DNA of 64,000 bases, taken from the NCBI RefSeq assembly GCF_026427355.1, contig NZ_CP102664.1, positions 3,351,501 to 3,415,500 of the forward strand, read 5' to 3'. Numbering within the stretch: position 1 is the stretch's first letter; every line of letters starts with the position of its first letter. This document shows, piece after piece, positions 26,205 through 35,953 of the stretch. The stretch comes from Sphingobium sp. JS3065 (GTDB lineage: Bacteria; Pseudomonadota; Alphaproteobacteria; Sphingomonadales; Sphingomonadaceae). The notes beneath the pieces are model-generated. The model saw nothing but the letters and a program-made list of their open reading frames with translations. It ran no database searches and was not told where the DNA came from. The translations under genes were made by a program, and so were the position numbers.

Positions 26205-27107
26205 TTGACGTCTTCCACCTCCCTCGACCAAGCCTTGGGCTTCACCATTCCCTCGCGCCATGCGCGTGGGCGGATCGTGCGGCTGGGGCCGGTCCTCGAC
26301 GATGTTCTGGCCGCCCATGCCTATCCGCCGCAGATCGAACGGCTGCTCGCCTCCGCTCTGGTGCTGGCGGCGCTGCTCGGCACGACGCTCAAGGATGTGG
26401 GGGGGCAACTCACCATGCAGGCGCAGACGGAAAATGGCGTCGTCAGCCTGCTGGTCGCCGATTACAAGGGCGGCGAAGTGCGCGGCTATGCCAAGTTCGA
26501 CGCCGACCGGCTGGCCGAACTCGGCCCCGATCCGACGCTGTTCGGCCTGTTCGGCAAGGGCTATCTCGCCATCACCTTCGATCAGGCGGTGTCGGGCGAG
26601 CGCTATCAGGGCATCGTCCCGCTCGACGGCGAATCGCTGGCCGACGCGGCGGAGCATTATTTCTTCCAGTCCGAACAGATCCCCAGCATCATCCAGATCG
26701 CGACCCGCCACGATGCGGGCGAGGGTTGTCTGGCGGCGGGCCTGCTGCTCCAGCACCTGCCCGAAGGCGAAGTCGGGCGCGAACGGCTGCATGTCCGCCA
26801 CGATCATCCTGAATGGGAACATGTCCAGGCGCTGGCCCATACGCTGAAGGATGCGGAACTGACCGATCGCGGCCTGCCGCTGACCGATATCGTCTGGCGG
26901 TTGTTCCATGAAGAGGATGAGGTGCGCGTCACCGATCCGACGGCGCTCAGCAAGGGTTGCCGCTGCGACCTCGACCATATCCGCAGCGTCATCGGCCGCT
27001 TTCCGGCAACCGAGCGGGCGGAGATGGCCGACGATCAGGGGGTCATCGGCGTCGATTGCGCCTTCTGCTCCCGCCTCTTCCCGGTGGCGCTCGACAGTTT
27101 TGGATAG
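26205..27107 (+). CDS. hslO: Redox-regulated chaperone Hsp33
   Basis: A 300-residue holdase chaperone activated by oxidation. The zinc-binding cysteines are visible as CRC near residues 252-254 and CAFC near residues 285-288. The body motifs fit the family (LLGTTLKDVGGQLTMQ, GYLAITFDQ, GEGCLAAGLLLQHLP). The likely start is TTG at 26205, with GGAG eight bases upstream. An ATG at 26167 opens only a 12-codon reading frame that ends two bases before this TTG. Confidence 0.93.
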   Translation: MTSSTSLDQALGFTIPSRHARGRIVRLGPVLDDVLAAHAYPPQIERLLASALVLAALLGTTLKDVGGQLTMQAQTENGVVSLLVADYKGGEVRGYAKFDADRLAELGPDPTLFGLFGKGYLAITFDQAVSGERYQGIVPLDGESLADAAEHYFFQSEQIPSIIQIATRHDAGEGCLAAGLLLQHLPEGEVGRERLHVRHDHPEWEHVQALAHTLKDAELTDRGLPLTDIVWRLFHEEDEVRVTDPTALSKGCRCDLDHIRSVIGRFPATERAEMADDQGVIGVDCAFCSRLFPVALDSFG

Positions 27108-27225
27108 CGCCGGACCTTCCGATCTTGCGCCATTATGGCCGCTCGATTCGGCGCCGCTATCAAATTGCCGCAATTGGCGGGCAATGCGGGATGCGGATGG
27201 ATCGAGGATCGACAGGGGGATCGGG

Positions 27226-27630
27226 ATGACGGCAGGACGGCGCGCCCTTGCGGCGGCCTTGGCGACGATGATGGCGACGGGGTCTGCCGTTCAGGCGGCG
27301 GCGCCATCGCCGCGCCTGCCCAAGGGGCTGGAGGCGGGCCAGTGGGAATTGCGCGAGCGCGGACCGGATGGCGCGGTCCGCAAGCTCTGCGTCGCCCATC
27401 TGAACCAGCTTCTGCAAAGCCGTCATGCGGGCCATAGCTGCAAGAGCTTCACCGTGAGCGAGACGCCGAACCGGCTGGTCGTCACTTATGAATGCGGCGC
27501 GGCGGGCAATGGCCGGACCGACCTTCGCACCGAAACCGCGCGCCTGGTGCAGATCCGGTCGCAGGGCATCGCCGACGGCGCGCCCTTCGCCTTCGCGCTG
27601 GAGGGCCGCTGGCTTGGCGCCTGTCATTAA
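27226..27630 (+). CDS. Small exported DUF3617-like protein
   Basis: A 134-residue protein with an N-terminal signal peptide (MTAGRRALAAALATMMATGSAVQA). It continues with LEAGQWELRER and conserved-looking cysteines at about residues 54, 67, 85 and 133. The GxWE opening and spaced cysteines resemble the DUF3617 family of small periplasmic proteins, function unknown. The start is set by GGGGGATCGGG and the signal peptide. It lies between hslO and queC on the same strand. Confidence 0.65.
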   Translation: MTAGRRALAAALATMMATGSAVQAAAPSPRLPKGLEAGQWELRERGPDGAVRKLCVAHLNQLLQSRHAGHSCKSFTVSETPNRLVVTYECGAAGNGRTDLRTETARLVQIRSQGIADGAPFAFALEGRWLGACH

Positions 27631-27676
27631 CCCGACTCGCTTGCGCTGATGCGTCGGGAGGGGTAGCGCCGGGCTT

Positions 27677-28369
27677 ATGGTTGCCAATAGCGGAAAATTC
27701 GCCGTCGTCCTGCTGTCCGGCGGGCTCGATTCCATGGTCGCGGGCGGGCTGGCGCGTGAGGCCGGTTATCGCGTGCTTGCGCTCTCGATCGACTATAATC
27801 AGCGCCACCGCCTGGAATTGCGGGCGGCGGGGCGGGTGGCGTCAGCGCTCAACGCGATTTCGCATATCGTGCTGCCGCTCGACCTGACGGTGTTCGGCGG
27901 GTCGGCGCTGACTGCTGACATCGCGGTGCCCAAGGGCGGGGTCAGTCCCGGCATTCCCGTGACCTATGTGCCTGCGCGCAACACCATCTTCCTGTCGCTG
28001 ACCCTGGGCCTGGCGGAAGTGGCGGGCGCGAGCGACGTGTTCATCGGCGTCAACGCGCTGGATTATTCCGGCTATCCCGACTGCCGCCCCGAATTTATCG
28101 ACGCCTTCCAGAAAATGGCGGCGCTGGCCACCAAGGCGGGGGTCGAGGGCCATCCGATCCGCGTCAACGCGCCGCTCCAGCATATGAGCAAGGCCGACAT
28201 TGTGCGGGAGGCGCATCGGCTGGGGCTGGACGCGGGGTTGAGCTGGTCCTGCTATGACCCGACCCCGGACGGCAAGCATTGCGGCCAGTGCGATAGCTGC
28301 CGCTTGCGATCCAAGGGCTTTGTGGAAGCGGGCCTGCCCGATCCCACCGTCTATGCGGTGAAGCCCTGA
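27677..28369 (+). CDS. queC: 7-cyano-7-deazaguanine synthase QueC
   Basis: A 230-residue enzyme that converts carboxydeazaguanine to preQ0 for queuosine synthesis. The PP-loop motif [10 protein letters not shown] lies near residues 12-21. The zinc-binding cysteine cluster [17 protein letters not shown] lies near residues 191-207. queE starts 4 bases later, so both steps that flank carboxydeazaguanine are cotranscribed. Confidence 0.96.
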   Translation: MVANSGKFAVVLLSGGLDSMVAGGLAREAGYRVLALSIDYNQRHRLELRAAGRVASALNAISHIVLPLDLTVFGGSALTADIAVPKGGVSPGIPVTYVPARNTIFLSLTLGLAEVAGASDVFIGVNALDYSGYPDCRPEFIDAFQKMAALATKAGVEGHPIRVNAPLQHMSKADIVREAHRLGLDAGLSWSCYDPTPDGKHCGQCDSCRLRSKGFVEAGLPDPTVYAVKP

Positions 28370-28373
28370 CGCC

Positions 28374-29021
28374 ATGAGCTATGCCGTCAAGGAAATGTTC
28401 CTGACCTTGCAGGGAGAGGGCGTCCATGCCGGACGCCGGGCGGTGTTCCTGCGTTTTGCAGGCTGCAACCTCTGGACCGGGCGGGAGCAGGACCGGGCCA
28501 GCGCGATCTGCCGATTCTGCGACACGGATTTCGTCGGCACGGATGGCGATGGCGGCGGCAAATTTGCCGAGGCGGACAGTCTGGCCGATGCGGCGCTGGC
28601 CCTTTGGGGCGAGGGGCGGGAGGGGCGCTATATCGTGCTCACCGGCGGGGAGCCGATGCTCCAGATCGACGACGCGCTGGTCGATGCGCTGCATGCGCGG
28701 GGTTTCACCATCGCCATCGAGAGCAACGGCACCCTGCCCGCGCATCCAGGGCTGGACTGGGTCTGCATCAGCCCCAAGGCGGGGAGCGAGGTCGTCCAGC
28801 GCAGCGGCAATGAGCTGAAGCTGGTCTGGCCGCAGCCGGGGCAGGGACATAGTCTGGCCGATGTAGAGGATATGGAAAGCTGGGCTTTCGATCATCTGCT
28901 GGTGCAGCCGCTGGACGATCCCGATGCGGCGAAAAATGCGCGGGCGGCGATCGACCTGGTGATGGACAGGCCGCGCTGGCGGCTCAGCCTCCAGTCGCAT
29001 AAATATCTGGGGTTGCGGTAG
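28374..29021 (+). CDS. queE: 7-carboxy-7-deazaguanine synthase QueE
   Basis: A 215-residue radical SAM enzyme that makes carboxydeazaguanine from carboxytetrahydropterin. The start SYAVKEMFLTLQGEGVHAGR is typical. The Fe-S cysteines appear as GCNLW...CRFC, with an expanded gap between the first cysteine and the CxxC. This is the longer-loop QueE type known in proteobacteria. The substrate motif ending CDTDFVGTDG follows. queE is directly downstream of queC. Confidence 0.95.
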   Translation: MSYAVKEMFLTLQGEGVHAGRRAVFLRFAGCNLWTGREQDRASAICRFCDTDFVGTDGDGGGKFAEADSLADAALALWGEGREGRYIVLTGGEPMLQIDDALVDALHARGFTIAIESNGTLPAHPGLDWVCISPKAGSEVVQRSGNELKLVWPQPGQGHSLADVEDMESWAFDHLLVQPLDDPDAAKNARAAIDLVMDRPRWRLSLQSHKYLGLR

Positions 29022-29060
29022 AGGCTTGGCTGAATTGGGTGGATGGCGGAGGTTCAGTTT

Positions 29061-29163
29061 CCGTTCGCCCTGAGCCTGTCGAAGGGTCTTGCTGAGCGGA
29101 GGCGAAGCAAAGGGAGCCTCGCTTCGCTCGGCTGAAGGCTTCGACTTCGCTCAGCCCGAACGG
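29061..29163. repeat. Sphingomonad-type intergenic palindromic repeat after queE
   Basis: This element begins CCGTTCGCCCTGAGCCTGTCGAAG and ends GGCTTCGACTTCGCTCAGCCCGAACGG, so it is bounded by inverted CCGTTC/GAACGG. It has the same core as the element at 18724. It lies between queE and the convergent gene at 29204, and could also act as a bidirectional transcription end. Confidence 0.7.
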
Positions 29164-29203
29164 TTTTCTTGTGACCGTTAATGGCCAATTCCGGCCATCA
29201 ATC

Positions 29204-29908
29204 TCAGGGTTGAACCCCGATCTTCTGGTTCCACGCGATATGGCAGGCGGGCAGCATCTTGCCCTTCTTCCAGCATTTGGGGTCGAAGGAGGGCAGTGCC
29301 AGCGAATAGCTGCGGCCCGGATCGCCGTAAAATTGCTCGCCCGCCAGGACCAGCGACTTCTTGATCGATCCCAGCCCGCCCCGCGCCACTTCGTTGAGCG
29401 TCCCGCGCTGGGCGAAGATCGCCTGCCGCCCGACCAGCGCCGCCGCCTGGCAGAAACCGCGCTGCGCCTGCACCGTCGAATAGCCGGAATAGATGCGCGT
29501 GCCATATTGGTCCGACGCCATCTGGCCGGGCTTGCCCTTGCCGGCGGTGCGCTGGAAATAGCCGAGCAGCGTGGCCTGGGCCGCGTCCAGTTCGGCGTCG
29601 TGATGGGCGATCATCGCATTATAGTTGCTGATCGACAGCAGGGTCGGTTCGAACTGGCATTGCAGCGCCGCGACATTGAGCGCGGCGCGCAGGTTCCACA
29701 CCAGCCCCGCCTTGATCTCCGCCGGGTTCGCGCCGGGCAGGCCGAGCGCGGCAGTCGCCTCCGCGTCGGTGAGGGGCGGGGTGGAGAAATCGGGCGGTGA
29801 CCAGAAGAACTGCGCCGCGGCCGGTTGCGTCAGCAGCGGCGCCGCCAGGATGGCCAATCCCAGGGCGGCCCTCCGCGCGGCGGAACGGCCAGTGGAACGG
29901 AAAATCAT
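29204..29908 (-). CDS. Exported protein of unknown function
   Basis: A 234-residue protein with a signal peptide (about residues 1-32, LGLAILAAPLLTQPAAAQ). The mature part begins FFWSPPDFSTPPLTDAEATAALGLPG. Five cysteines occur at spaced positions, including the CWKKGKMLPACH segment near the end, so disulfides are likely in the periplasm. I do not recognise a catalytic motif. It has similar feel to sphingomonad-specific conserved hypothetical proteins, but that is an impression. Confidence 0.7.
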   Translation of the reverse strand: MIFRSTGRSAARRAALGLAILAAPLLTQPAAAQFFWSPPDFSTPPLTDAEATAALGLPGANPAEIKAGLVWNLRAALNVAALQCQFEPTLLSISNYNAMIAHHDAELDAAQATLLGYFQRTAGKGKPGQMASDQYGTRIYSGYSTVQAQRGFCQAAALVGRQAIFAQRGTLNEVARGGLGSIKKSLVLAGEQFYGDPGRSYSLALPSFDPKCWKKGKMLPACHIAWNQKIGVQP

Positions 29909-29983
29909 CGGAATCCCTCTTCGAAACGGGCGTTGCCAACTATCTGTCGCCCGTCTGTATCACGCCTGAACGCGGACGCCAGC

Positions 29984-30289
29984 CTATTGATCCGACAGTA
30001 TCTCCGTATCGGCGGCGGGCTTTTCCTCGCTCTCATTCTTCGCCGCTGCCGGAGTGGCCGCATCGTCGCCGCGATTGGCGGGCAGGGCCATGACGGCGCC
30101 TTCGCTCCGCACGCCGTCCAGGTCGGTCATGGCATCGGTGGCGGTGCCGTCGACCACTTCCAGATTGTTCATCGGAACGGCGGTGCCGCTTTCCTTCTGG
30201 CTGCCGCATCCGGCGAGCGCCATGCAGCCCGTAAGGATCAGCCCCGCCGAAATCACCCTTGTCACCATCGTCTTCGCGTCAGGACGCAT
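29984..30289 (-). CDS. Small lipoprotein
   Basis: A 101-residue protein with a lipoprotein signal: a hydrophobic stretch, then LAGC as lipobox, with Cys near residue 27. The mature part is short, acidic and rich in Ala, Glu and Asp, and probably disordered. ATG at 30289 has GGAG in front of it (read on the minus strand) and opens directly into the signal peptide; a longer frame upstream lacks it. It lies 75 bases upstream of the exported protein gene at 29204. Function unknown. Confidence 0.7.
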   Translation of the reverse strand: MRPDAKTMVTRVISAGLILTGCMALAGCGSQKESGTAVPMNNLEVVDGTATDAMTDLDGVRSEGAVMALPANRGDDAATPAAAKNESEEKPAADTEILSDQ

Positions 30290-30351
30290 CCGGGTCTCCT
30301 TAAGCCTGTTGCGCATGCCCGGCAGCCCCCCACCTGGCGAAAGCCGCGACC

Positions 30352-31053
30352 CTAGCCGCCTGTCCCGCATTGCTCAACCCCTGGGGGGCATCGCCGCAAC
30401 CGACCGATAAAGGCCGGAAAATGCCGGGCCAGCGCCGCGTCCAGCGCCGCGGTCGACGCTTTCATGCCCAGCGCGGCGATGCTGGTCACGGGATATTCGG
30501 CAAGGCCGCACGGCACGATGCCGCCAAAATGGGACAGATCGGGATCGACGTTGATCGAAAATCCATGGAGCGTGACCCAGCGCCGCACCCGGATGCCCAG
30601 CGCGCCGATCTTCGCCTCCCGCCCCTGCCGGTCGTCGGTCCAGATGCCGATGCGCCCCTCCGCCCGGCGGGCCGCTATGCCCAGATCGCCGAGCGCGTCG
30701 ATCATCCAGCCTTCCAGATGATGGACGAAATTGCGCACATCCTTGCCCCGCTCCCGCAGGTCGATGTTGAGATAGCCGATGCGCTGGCCCGGCCCATGAT
30801 AGGTATAGCGCCCGCCGCGCCCGGCGACATGCACCGGAAAGCGCGGATCGAGCAGTTCGGCCGGATCGGCGCTGGTGCCCGCCGTATAAAGGGCCGGATG
30901 TTCCAGCAGCCATACCCGCTCGGCGGCCCGCCCTTCGAAGATCGCCGCCGCCCGCGCCTCCATATCCGCCAATGCGGCGGGATAATCGACGGGCGCGCTT
31001 TCGACGCGCCATTCGATCGCCGGTTCGGGGGCTGGTTCCGGGTGCGGGGACAT
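30352..31053 (-). CDS. lipB: Octanoyl-(acyl-carrier protein) transferase LipB
   Basis: A 233-residue enzyme that moves octanoate from ACP to lipoyl domains. The signature [21 protein letters not shown] and the [22 protein letters not shown] block are present. The catalytic cysteine is in [13 protein letters not shown], and the lysine is in the KIGA motif. I chose the start at 31053 because a much longer in-frame extension reads antisense through the neighbouring membrane-protein gene. It is transcribed divergently from the gene at 31132. Confidence 0.95.
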   Translation of the reverse strand: MSPHPEPAPEPAIEWRVESAPVDYPAALADMEARAAAIFEGRAAERVWLLEHPALYTAGTSADPAELLDPRFPVHVAGRGGRYTYHGPGQRIGYLNIDLRERGKDVRNFVHHLEGWMIDALGDLGIAARRAEGRIGIWTDDRQGREAKIGALGIRVRRWVTLHGFSINVDPDLSHFGGIVPCGLAEYPVTSIAALGMKASTAALDAALARHFPAFIGRLRRCPPGVEQCGTGG

Positions 31054-31131
31054 GGGGCTTCCTTGACTTGGGCGGAGCGAGGGATCAAGTCTCCTCCGCG
31101 ATTTTCGAAGAGTTATGCAGGGCGTAAAGAT

Positions 31132-31920
31132 ATGGCGACAATGTCCATCGGCAAGGCTTGGGAGGAGGCGGTCGCCTTCGTCTCGCGCGAAAAGAGCCTG
31201 CTGTTCCCGGTCGCCCTGCTGTTCGTGGCGCTGCCGGGCCTGATCCTGCAGGAAATGACGCCGCCCGAACTCGCCAGATGGAACCTGTCGGAAACCACCA
31301 TGCCGCACGTGCCGGGCAGCTTCTGGACAGCCATGATATTGGCGGTGATCATCATCTGGTTCGGATCGCTGACCCTGTTCGCGCTGGCCCTGCGCCCCGG
31401 CATCAGCGTCGGAGAGGCGCTGCGGCTCAGCTTCGCCAGGCTGCCGGTGCTGCTGGGCACGGCGCTGGTGGTGGCGGGCTTCCTGGCCGGGGCTGTGATC
31501 GCCGCGACGCTGGTCGTGACCGTGCTCTCGCTGGTCGCCAAGCCACTGGGGGCGACCCTGGCCCTGCTGCTGGGCGCGGGGGTGGTCGCCGTCACCATCT
31601 TCGCCAGCGTGCGGCTGCTGCTGCTCAATCCCGTGGTGATCGATGGGACGGAAGGCGTGATGGCGTCGCTGCGTCATGGCTGGGCGCTGACGCGAGGCCA
31701 TTTCTGGCGGTTGCTGGGCTTCGTCCTGGCGCTGACGCTGCTGTCCGCCATCGTCGGGGGTGCGGCGCAGTCCGTGTTCGGCGTCATTGGCACGCTGGTC
31801 GGCGGTCAGGCCGGCGGGCGGCTGATCGGCGGGGTGGCCGCCGCCGCCGTATCGACCGTGGTGCAGGTCTATATGCTGGTGATGCTGGCGCGGCTCTATC
31901 GTCAGGCCGCCGCCGATTGA
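31132..31920 (+). CDS. Polytopic membrane protein, function unknown
   Basis: A 262-residue protein with about six hydrophobic segments. The family pattern [23 protein letters not shown] near residues 180-205 is seen in membrane proteins related to the membrane domain of glycerophosphodiester phosphodiesterases (DUF-type 'GPDPase membrane' proteins). No catalytic domain is attached. ATG 31132 is used; 31141 is an alternative. Its 3' end overlaps the convergent GNAT gene by 19 bases. Confidence 0.75.
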   Translation: MATMSIGKAWEEAVAFVSREKSLLFPVALLFVALPGLILQEMTPPELARWNLSETTMPHVPGSFWTAMILAVIIIWFGSLTLFALALRPGISVGEALRLSFARLPVLLGTALVVAGFLAGAVIAATLVVTVLSLVAKPLGATLALLLGAGVVAVTIFASVRLLLLNPVVIDGTEGVMASLRHGWALTRGHFWRLLGFVLALTLLSAIVGGAAQSVFGVIGTLVGGQAGGRLIGGVAAAAVSTVVQVYMLVMLARLYRQAAAD

Positions 31921-32501
31921 CCCAGCATCGGCACATGCGGCGCGGCGTCGGGCGACAATAAACCGGCCAGCCGCGGATCGGCGAAGATCTCCACCTCCCG
32001 CTTATAGGGCACGAACCCCGCCTTCCGGTAGAAGCCCAGCGCCGCCGGGCTGTCGAGCGTGCAGCTATGCACCCAGAAGCGCGTGACCTGCCTGCGCCAG
32101 GCCAGCGTCTTGGCCTGCGCCATCAGCCATTGGCCCAGCCCCTTGCCGTTCAGTTCCGGGATCAGCCCGAAAAAGGCCAGTTCGCAATCGGGCAGCGAAC
32201 GGAAATCCAGTTCCAGCAGCCCCACCTCCACCCCGCGCGGGTCGGTGACGGCATAGACCTCTACAGCAGGATCGTGAATGATCGCCGTCAAGGCCGCATC
32301 GTCCATCACCAGGCGGGAGAACCACAGCCACGGCTCCCCGACGCGCCGGAACAGCGCGCGATAGGCGTCCGGCGTCGGCGCCTTCCACGGCACCAGCCGC
32401 AGCGGAGCGGGCGGGATGGGCGCGGGCCGGGGCCGATCCCGCATCTCCAGATGCGTGACGATGGTGGCGATCTGATCGTCCGGAACCGGCGTCAGGCTCA
32501 T
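31902..32501 (-). CDS. GNAT family N-acetyltransferase
   Basis: A 199-residue acyltransferase of unknown substrate. The acetyl-CoA-binding region is visible as [21 protein letters not shown] near residues 110-130, and the closing [21 protein letters not shown] is typical of GNAT folds. It lies 16 bases downstream of hemF on the same strand, so it may be cotranscribed with trmL-hemF. Confidence 0.85.
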   Translation of the reverse strand: MSLTPVPDDQIATIVTHLEMRDRPRPAPIPPAPLRLVPWKAPTPDAYRALFRRVGEPWLWFSRLVMDDAALTAIIHDPAVEVYAVTDPRGVEVGLLELDFRSLPDCELAFFGLIPELNGKGLGQWLMAQAKTLAWRRQVTRFWVHSCTLDSPAALGFYRKAGFVPYKREVEIFADPRLAGLLSPDAAPHVPMLGQSAAA

Positions 32502-32517
32502 GGCGTCATGCCCTTCC

Positions 32518-33369
32518 TCAGCTCCAGCTCGCCATCGGCGGCAGGCTCATCAGGATCGCGTCGACATTGCCCCCGGTCTTCAGCCCGAACAGCGTGCCGC
32601 GATCGTGCACCAGGTTGAATTCGGCATAGCGCCCCCGCCATTCCAGCATCCGCGCATAGTCCTCCTGCGACCAGCTTTCCCCCATGCGCCGCCGCACGAT
32701 GGGCGGAAATGCCTGAAGGAACGCCTCGCCCACATCGCGGGTGAAGGCGAAATTCGCTTCGAAATCGCCCTCCAGATGATCGTAGAAAATCCCGCCGACG
32801 CCACGGTGCACGCCGCGATGGGGGATGAAGAAATACTCGTCTGCCCACGCCTTGAAGCGCGGATAATGGTCCGTGTCATGGGCATCGCAGGCGGCCTTCA
32901 GCACATCATGAAAATGCGCCGTGTCCTCGTCGCGGGGCAGGGGCGGATTCAGGTCCGCGCCGCCGCCGAACCAGCGTTTCGACGTCACCAGATAGCGCGT
33001 GTTCATGTGCACGGCGGGCACATGCGGATTGGACATATGCGCGACCAGGCTGATGCCGGTGGCGAAGAAGCGGGGATCTTCGTCGGCGCCATGGATGGTC
33101 TTGGCGAATTCGGGGGAAAAGGCCCCGCCCACGGTCGAGACGTTGACGCCCACCTTCTCGAACACCTTGCCCTTCATGACGCCGCGCACGCCGCCGCCGC
33201 CCTCTCCGGCAGCCAGGCCCGGCGCCTCGCGATCCCAGGCGATATAGTCGAAGCGGGCGTCGGAACCCGCTTCCCGCTCGATCGCCTCGAATTCGGCGCA
33301 GATGCGGTCGCGGAGCGATTCGAACCAGGTGCGGGCGGCTTGCTGTTGCGGATCGAGGGTCAAGGTCAT
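32518..33369 (-). CDS. hemF: Oxygen-dependent coproporphyrinogen III oxidase
   Basis: A 283-residue enzyme that oxidatively decarboxylates coproporphyrinogen III in haem synthesis. Signature stretches are GGGVRGVMKGKVFEKVGVN, VHMNTRYL, WFGGGADLNP, and RGVHRGVGGIFYDHL with EFNLVHDRGTLFGLKTGGN later. The length matches HemF. The ATG overlaps the stop of trmL upstream (ATGA), so the two are translationally coupled. Confidence 0.96.
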   Translation of the reverse strand: MTLTLDPQQQAARTWFESLRDRICAEFEAIEREAGSDARFDYIAWDREAPGLAAGEGGGGVRGVMKGKVFEKVGVNVSTVGGAFSPEFAKTIHGADEDPRFFATGISLVAHMSNPHVPAVHMNTRYLVTSKRWFGGGADLNPPLPRDEDTAHFHDVLKAACDAHDTDHYPRFKAWADEYFFIPHRGVHRGVGGIFYDHLEGDFEANFAFTRDVGEAFLQAFPPIVRRRMGESWSQEDYARMLEWRGRYAEFNLVHDRGTLFGLKTGGNVDAILMSLPPMASWS

Positions 33370-33824
33370 TGCGGGAAACTTTCAGTCTGGCGAAGGGCCT
33401 CGGCAACCGCGATGCCCGTGGAAACGGCGATGTTCAAGGATCGAAAGCCCGGCGCCATCGGAATGCGCACGCGCACATCCGTCAGATCGCGGACGGCATC
33501 GGGCACGCCCGCGCTTTCCGACCCCATCAGCAATATGTCGTCGGCGCGGAATGCGACATCGGGCAGACGCTGGGATGCATGGCTGCTCATCAGCATCAGC
33601 CGCCGTCCCTGCGCCCGGCGGATGGCGTCGAACGCTTCGAAATTGGCGTGGCGGGTCACGTCGGCCGACGCGCCATAATCCATCGCCGCGCGTTTCAGCT
33701 TCGCGTCGGAAAAGGCGAATCCCATCGGCATGATGATGTCCACAGGCACGGAAAAGCAGGCCGCAAGGCGCAGAATCGCGCCGACATTTCCGGCGATTTC
33801 GGGTTGATAAAGGGCGATACGCAT
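33366..33824 (-). CDS. trmL: tRNA (cytidine(34)-2'-O)-methyltransferase TrmL
   Basis: A 152-residue SPOUT methyltransferase that modifies the wobble base of tRNA-Leu. Family features are MRIALYQPEIAGNVGAILRLAAC at the start, the KRAAMDYG motif, LLMGSESAGVPD near residue 100 and MAPGFRSLNIAVSTGIAVAEALRQ near the end, which forms the SAM knot. MRIALYQPE is the family start, so I use 33824, not the in-frame codon 12 bases earlier. hemF follows with overlap. Confidence 0.93.
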   Translation of the reverse strand: MRIALYQPEIAGNVGAILRLAACFSVPVDIIMPMGFAFSDAKLKRAAMDYGASADVTRHANFEAFDAIRRAQGRRLMLMSSHASQRLPDVAFRADDILLMGSESAGVPDAVRDLTDVRVRIPMAPGFRSLNIAVSTGIAVAEALRQTESFPQ

Positions 33825-34029
33825 GCCCCGCGCCATAGAACAGCCCGGTTAATTGTCATAGCCCGTCTAAAAGGCTTGGCAAATGGCGCATCCTACGGTT
33901 ATCAGGCCTGCAAACCGCGCCAGGGGGAAAGGCGTGCCCATCTGCATGGGCGCCGCGGCTCCCCCGATAACATAGCCAGAATCGGGCAATGCGGCGGGGC
34001 CAGGGACGTACTTGCAAGGGTTGAGGTGC

Positions 34030-34608
34030 ATGGCGATCGTTGAACATGTGGACAGTGAGGGGGCAGCCGTCTCCAGCGGGGGCGGCGACGGTGTTCGCCG
34101 CCGGGATTTCATCAATATCGCCGCGGTGAGCTTCGCCGGGGTCGGCGCGGTCGCGGTCGTCGTGCCGCTGGTCGACCAGATGAACCCCAGTGCGGACGTG
34201 CTGGCGCTTGCGTCGACGGAAGTGGACATCTCGTCGATCCAGCCGGGTCAGGCGATCAAGACCACTTTCCGGTCGCAGCCGCTGTTCGTGCGGCACCTGA
34301 CCGAAAAGGAAATCGCGGAGGCCGACAAGGTCGATGCGTCCAGCCTGCGCGATCCGCAGACGCTGGAGGAACGCACCGTCGACGGCAAGAAGCAGTGGCT
34401 GGTCACGATGGGCGTCTGCACCCATCTGGGCTGCGTGCCGCTGGGCGCGGGCGAGGGTGAGAATAAAGGCGAATATGGCGGTTATTTCTGCCCCTGCCAC
34501 GGTTCGTCATACGACACCGCGGCCCGCATCCGTAAGGGCCCCGCGCCCAAGAACCTGGAAGTGCCGAAGTTCAGCTTCACTTCCGACACCGCCATTCTCG
34601 TGGGTTGA
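34030..34608 (+). CDS. petA: Ubiquinol-cytochrome c reductase Rieske iron-sulfur subunit
   Basis: A 192-residue subunit of the bc1 complex. [22 protein letters not shown] near residues 27-50 combines a twin-arginine motif with the membrane anchor, as expected for Tat-inserted Rieske proteins. The [2Fe-2S] ligands are in CTHLGCVP near residue 130 and CPCHGSSYD near residue 154. ATG 34030 is preferred to TTG 34012. It heads the petA-petB-petC operon, with 11 bases before petB. Confidence 0.96.
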   Translation: MAIVEHVDSEGAAVSSGGGDGVRRRDFINIAAVSFAGVGAVAVVVPLVDQMNPSADVLALASTEVDISSIQPGQAIKTTFRSQPLFVRHLTEKEIAEADKVDASSLRDPQTLEERTVDGKKQWLVTMGVCTHLGCVPLGAGEGENKGEYGGYFCPCHGSSYDTAARIRKGPAPKNLEVPKFSFTSDTAILVG

Positions 34609-34619
34609 GGGGGACTGTC

Positions 34620-35939
34620 ATGAGCTTTCCATGGGCTGAACATTATACTCCCAAGCATCCCGCGATGCAGTGGATCGACGAGAAGCTGCCTTTGCCGCGC
34701 CTCGTCTACAACGCCATCGGCGCCGGTTATCCGGTGCCGCGCAACCTCAACTATTTCTGGAACTTCGGTGTCCTGGCCGGCCTTGCGCTGGTGATCCAGA
34801 TCGTCACCGGCGTGATCATGGCGATGCATTACGGCGCCAATACTCTGGTCGCCTTCGGCACTGTCGAACAGACGATGCGCGACGTGAATGCGGGTTGGCT
34901 GATGCGCTATGCGCATGCCAACGGCGCCAGCTTCTTCTTTATCGTCGTCTATCTGCACATCTTCCGCGGCCTGTTCTTCGGTTCCTACAAGGCGCCGCGC
35001 GAAATGGTATGGCTGCTGGGCCTCGTCATCTTCCTGCTGATGATGGCGACCGCCTTCATGGGCTATGTGCTTCCCTGGGGGCAGATGTCCTACTGGGGCG
35101 CGAAGGTCATCACCGGCCTGTTCGGCGCGATCCCCGTGGTGGGCGAGCCGATCCAGACCTGGCTGCTGGGCGGTTTCGCCCCCGGCAACGCCTCATTGAA
35201 CCGCTTCTTCTCGCTGCACTTCCTGCTGCCCTTCGTGATCGCCGCGGTGGTGATCCTGCATATCTGGGCGCTGCACATTCCGGGTTCCTCGAACCCGACC
35301 GGCGTGGAAGTGAAGGGGCCGCAGGACACTGTGCCCTTCCACCCCTATTACACCGCGAAGGACGGTTTCGGGGCAGGCGTCTTCCTGATCCTCTTCTCGA
35401 TCCTGTTGTTCTACGCGCCCAACTATCTGGGTCATCCGGACAATTATATCGAGGCGAACCCGCTCTCGACGCCCGCGCATATCGTGCCCGAATGGTATTT
35501 CTGGCCCTTCTACGCGATCCTGCGCGCCTTCACCGTCGACTTCTTCTTCGTGCCGGCCAAGCTGCTGGGCGTGCTGGCGATGTTCGCATCGATCCTGCTG
35601 CTCTTCTTCCTGCCCTGGCTCGACACGTCGCCGGTGCGGTCGGGCAATTATCGTCCGACCTTCAAGAAGTTCTTCTGGATATTGATCCTGGACGTGCTGA
35701 TCCTGGGCTATTGCGGCGGTGCGCCGGCGGAAGAGCCCTATGTGATGATCTCGCAGATCGCATCGGCTTATTATTTCGCCCACTTCCTGATCATCCTGCC
35801 GCTGATCTCGCGCTTCGAAAAGCCGCTGCCACTGCCCAATTCGATTACCGAAGCGGTGCTTGGCCGTCATGCCATCGAAGGGGAGCGTGAAGCGCTTCCG
35901 GGCATGGGCAGCGATCCGCAGCCGTCGCACGCCGGTTAA
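34620..35939 (+). CDS. petB: Cytochrome b of the bc1 complex
   Basis: A 439-residue polytopic membrane protein with two b haems. Features are [56 protein letters not shown], and the quinol-site motif [13 protein letters not shown]. The gene is separate from petC, unlike the fused fbcH arrangement of some rhizobia. The start at 34620 has GGGGGA seven bases upstream. Confidence 0.97.
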   Translation: MSFPWAEHYTPKHPAMQWIDEKLPLPRLVYNAIGAGYPVPRNLNYFWNFGVLAGLALVIQIVTGVIMAMHYGANTLVAFGTVEQTMRDVNAGWLMRYAHANGASFFFIVVYLHIFRGLFFGSYKAPREMVWLLGLVIFLLMMATAFMGYVLPWGQMSYWGAKVITGLFGAIPVVGEPIQTWLLGGFAPGNASLNRFFSLHFLLPFVIAAVVILHIWALHIPGSSNPTGVEVKGPQDTVPFHPYYTAKDGFGAGVFLILFSILLFYAPNYLGHPDNYIEANPLSTPAHIVPEWYFWPFYAILRAFTVDFFFVPAKLLGVLAMFASILLLFFLPWLDTSPVRSGNYRPTFKKFFWILILDVLILGYCGGAPAEEPYVMISQIASAYYFAHFLIILPLISRFEKPLPLPNSITEAVLGRHAIEGEREALPGMGSDPQPSHAG

Positions 35940-35953
35940 GGGGGACAAGACTA

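Noticed and set aside
31054..31701. N-terminal extension of lipB to about 449 residues
   Set aside because: The extension reads antisense through the membrane-protein gene at 31132. LipB homology starts at about 31053, and the resulting 233 residues are the normal length.
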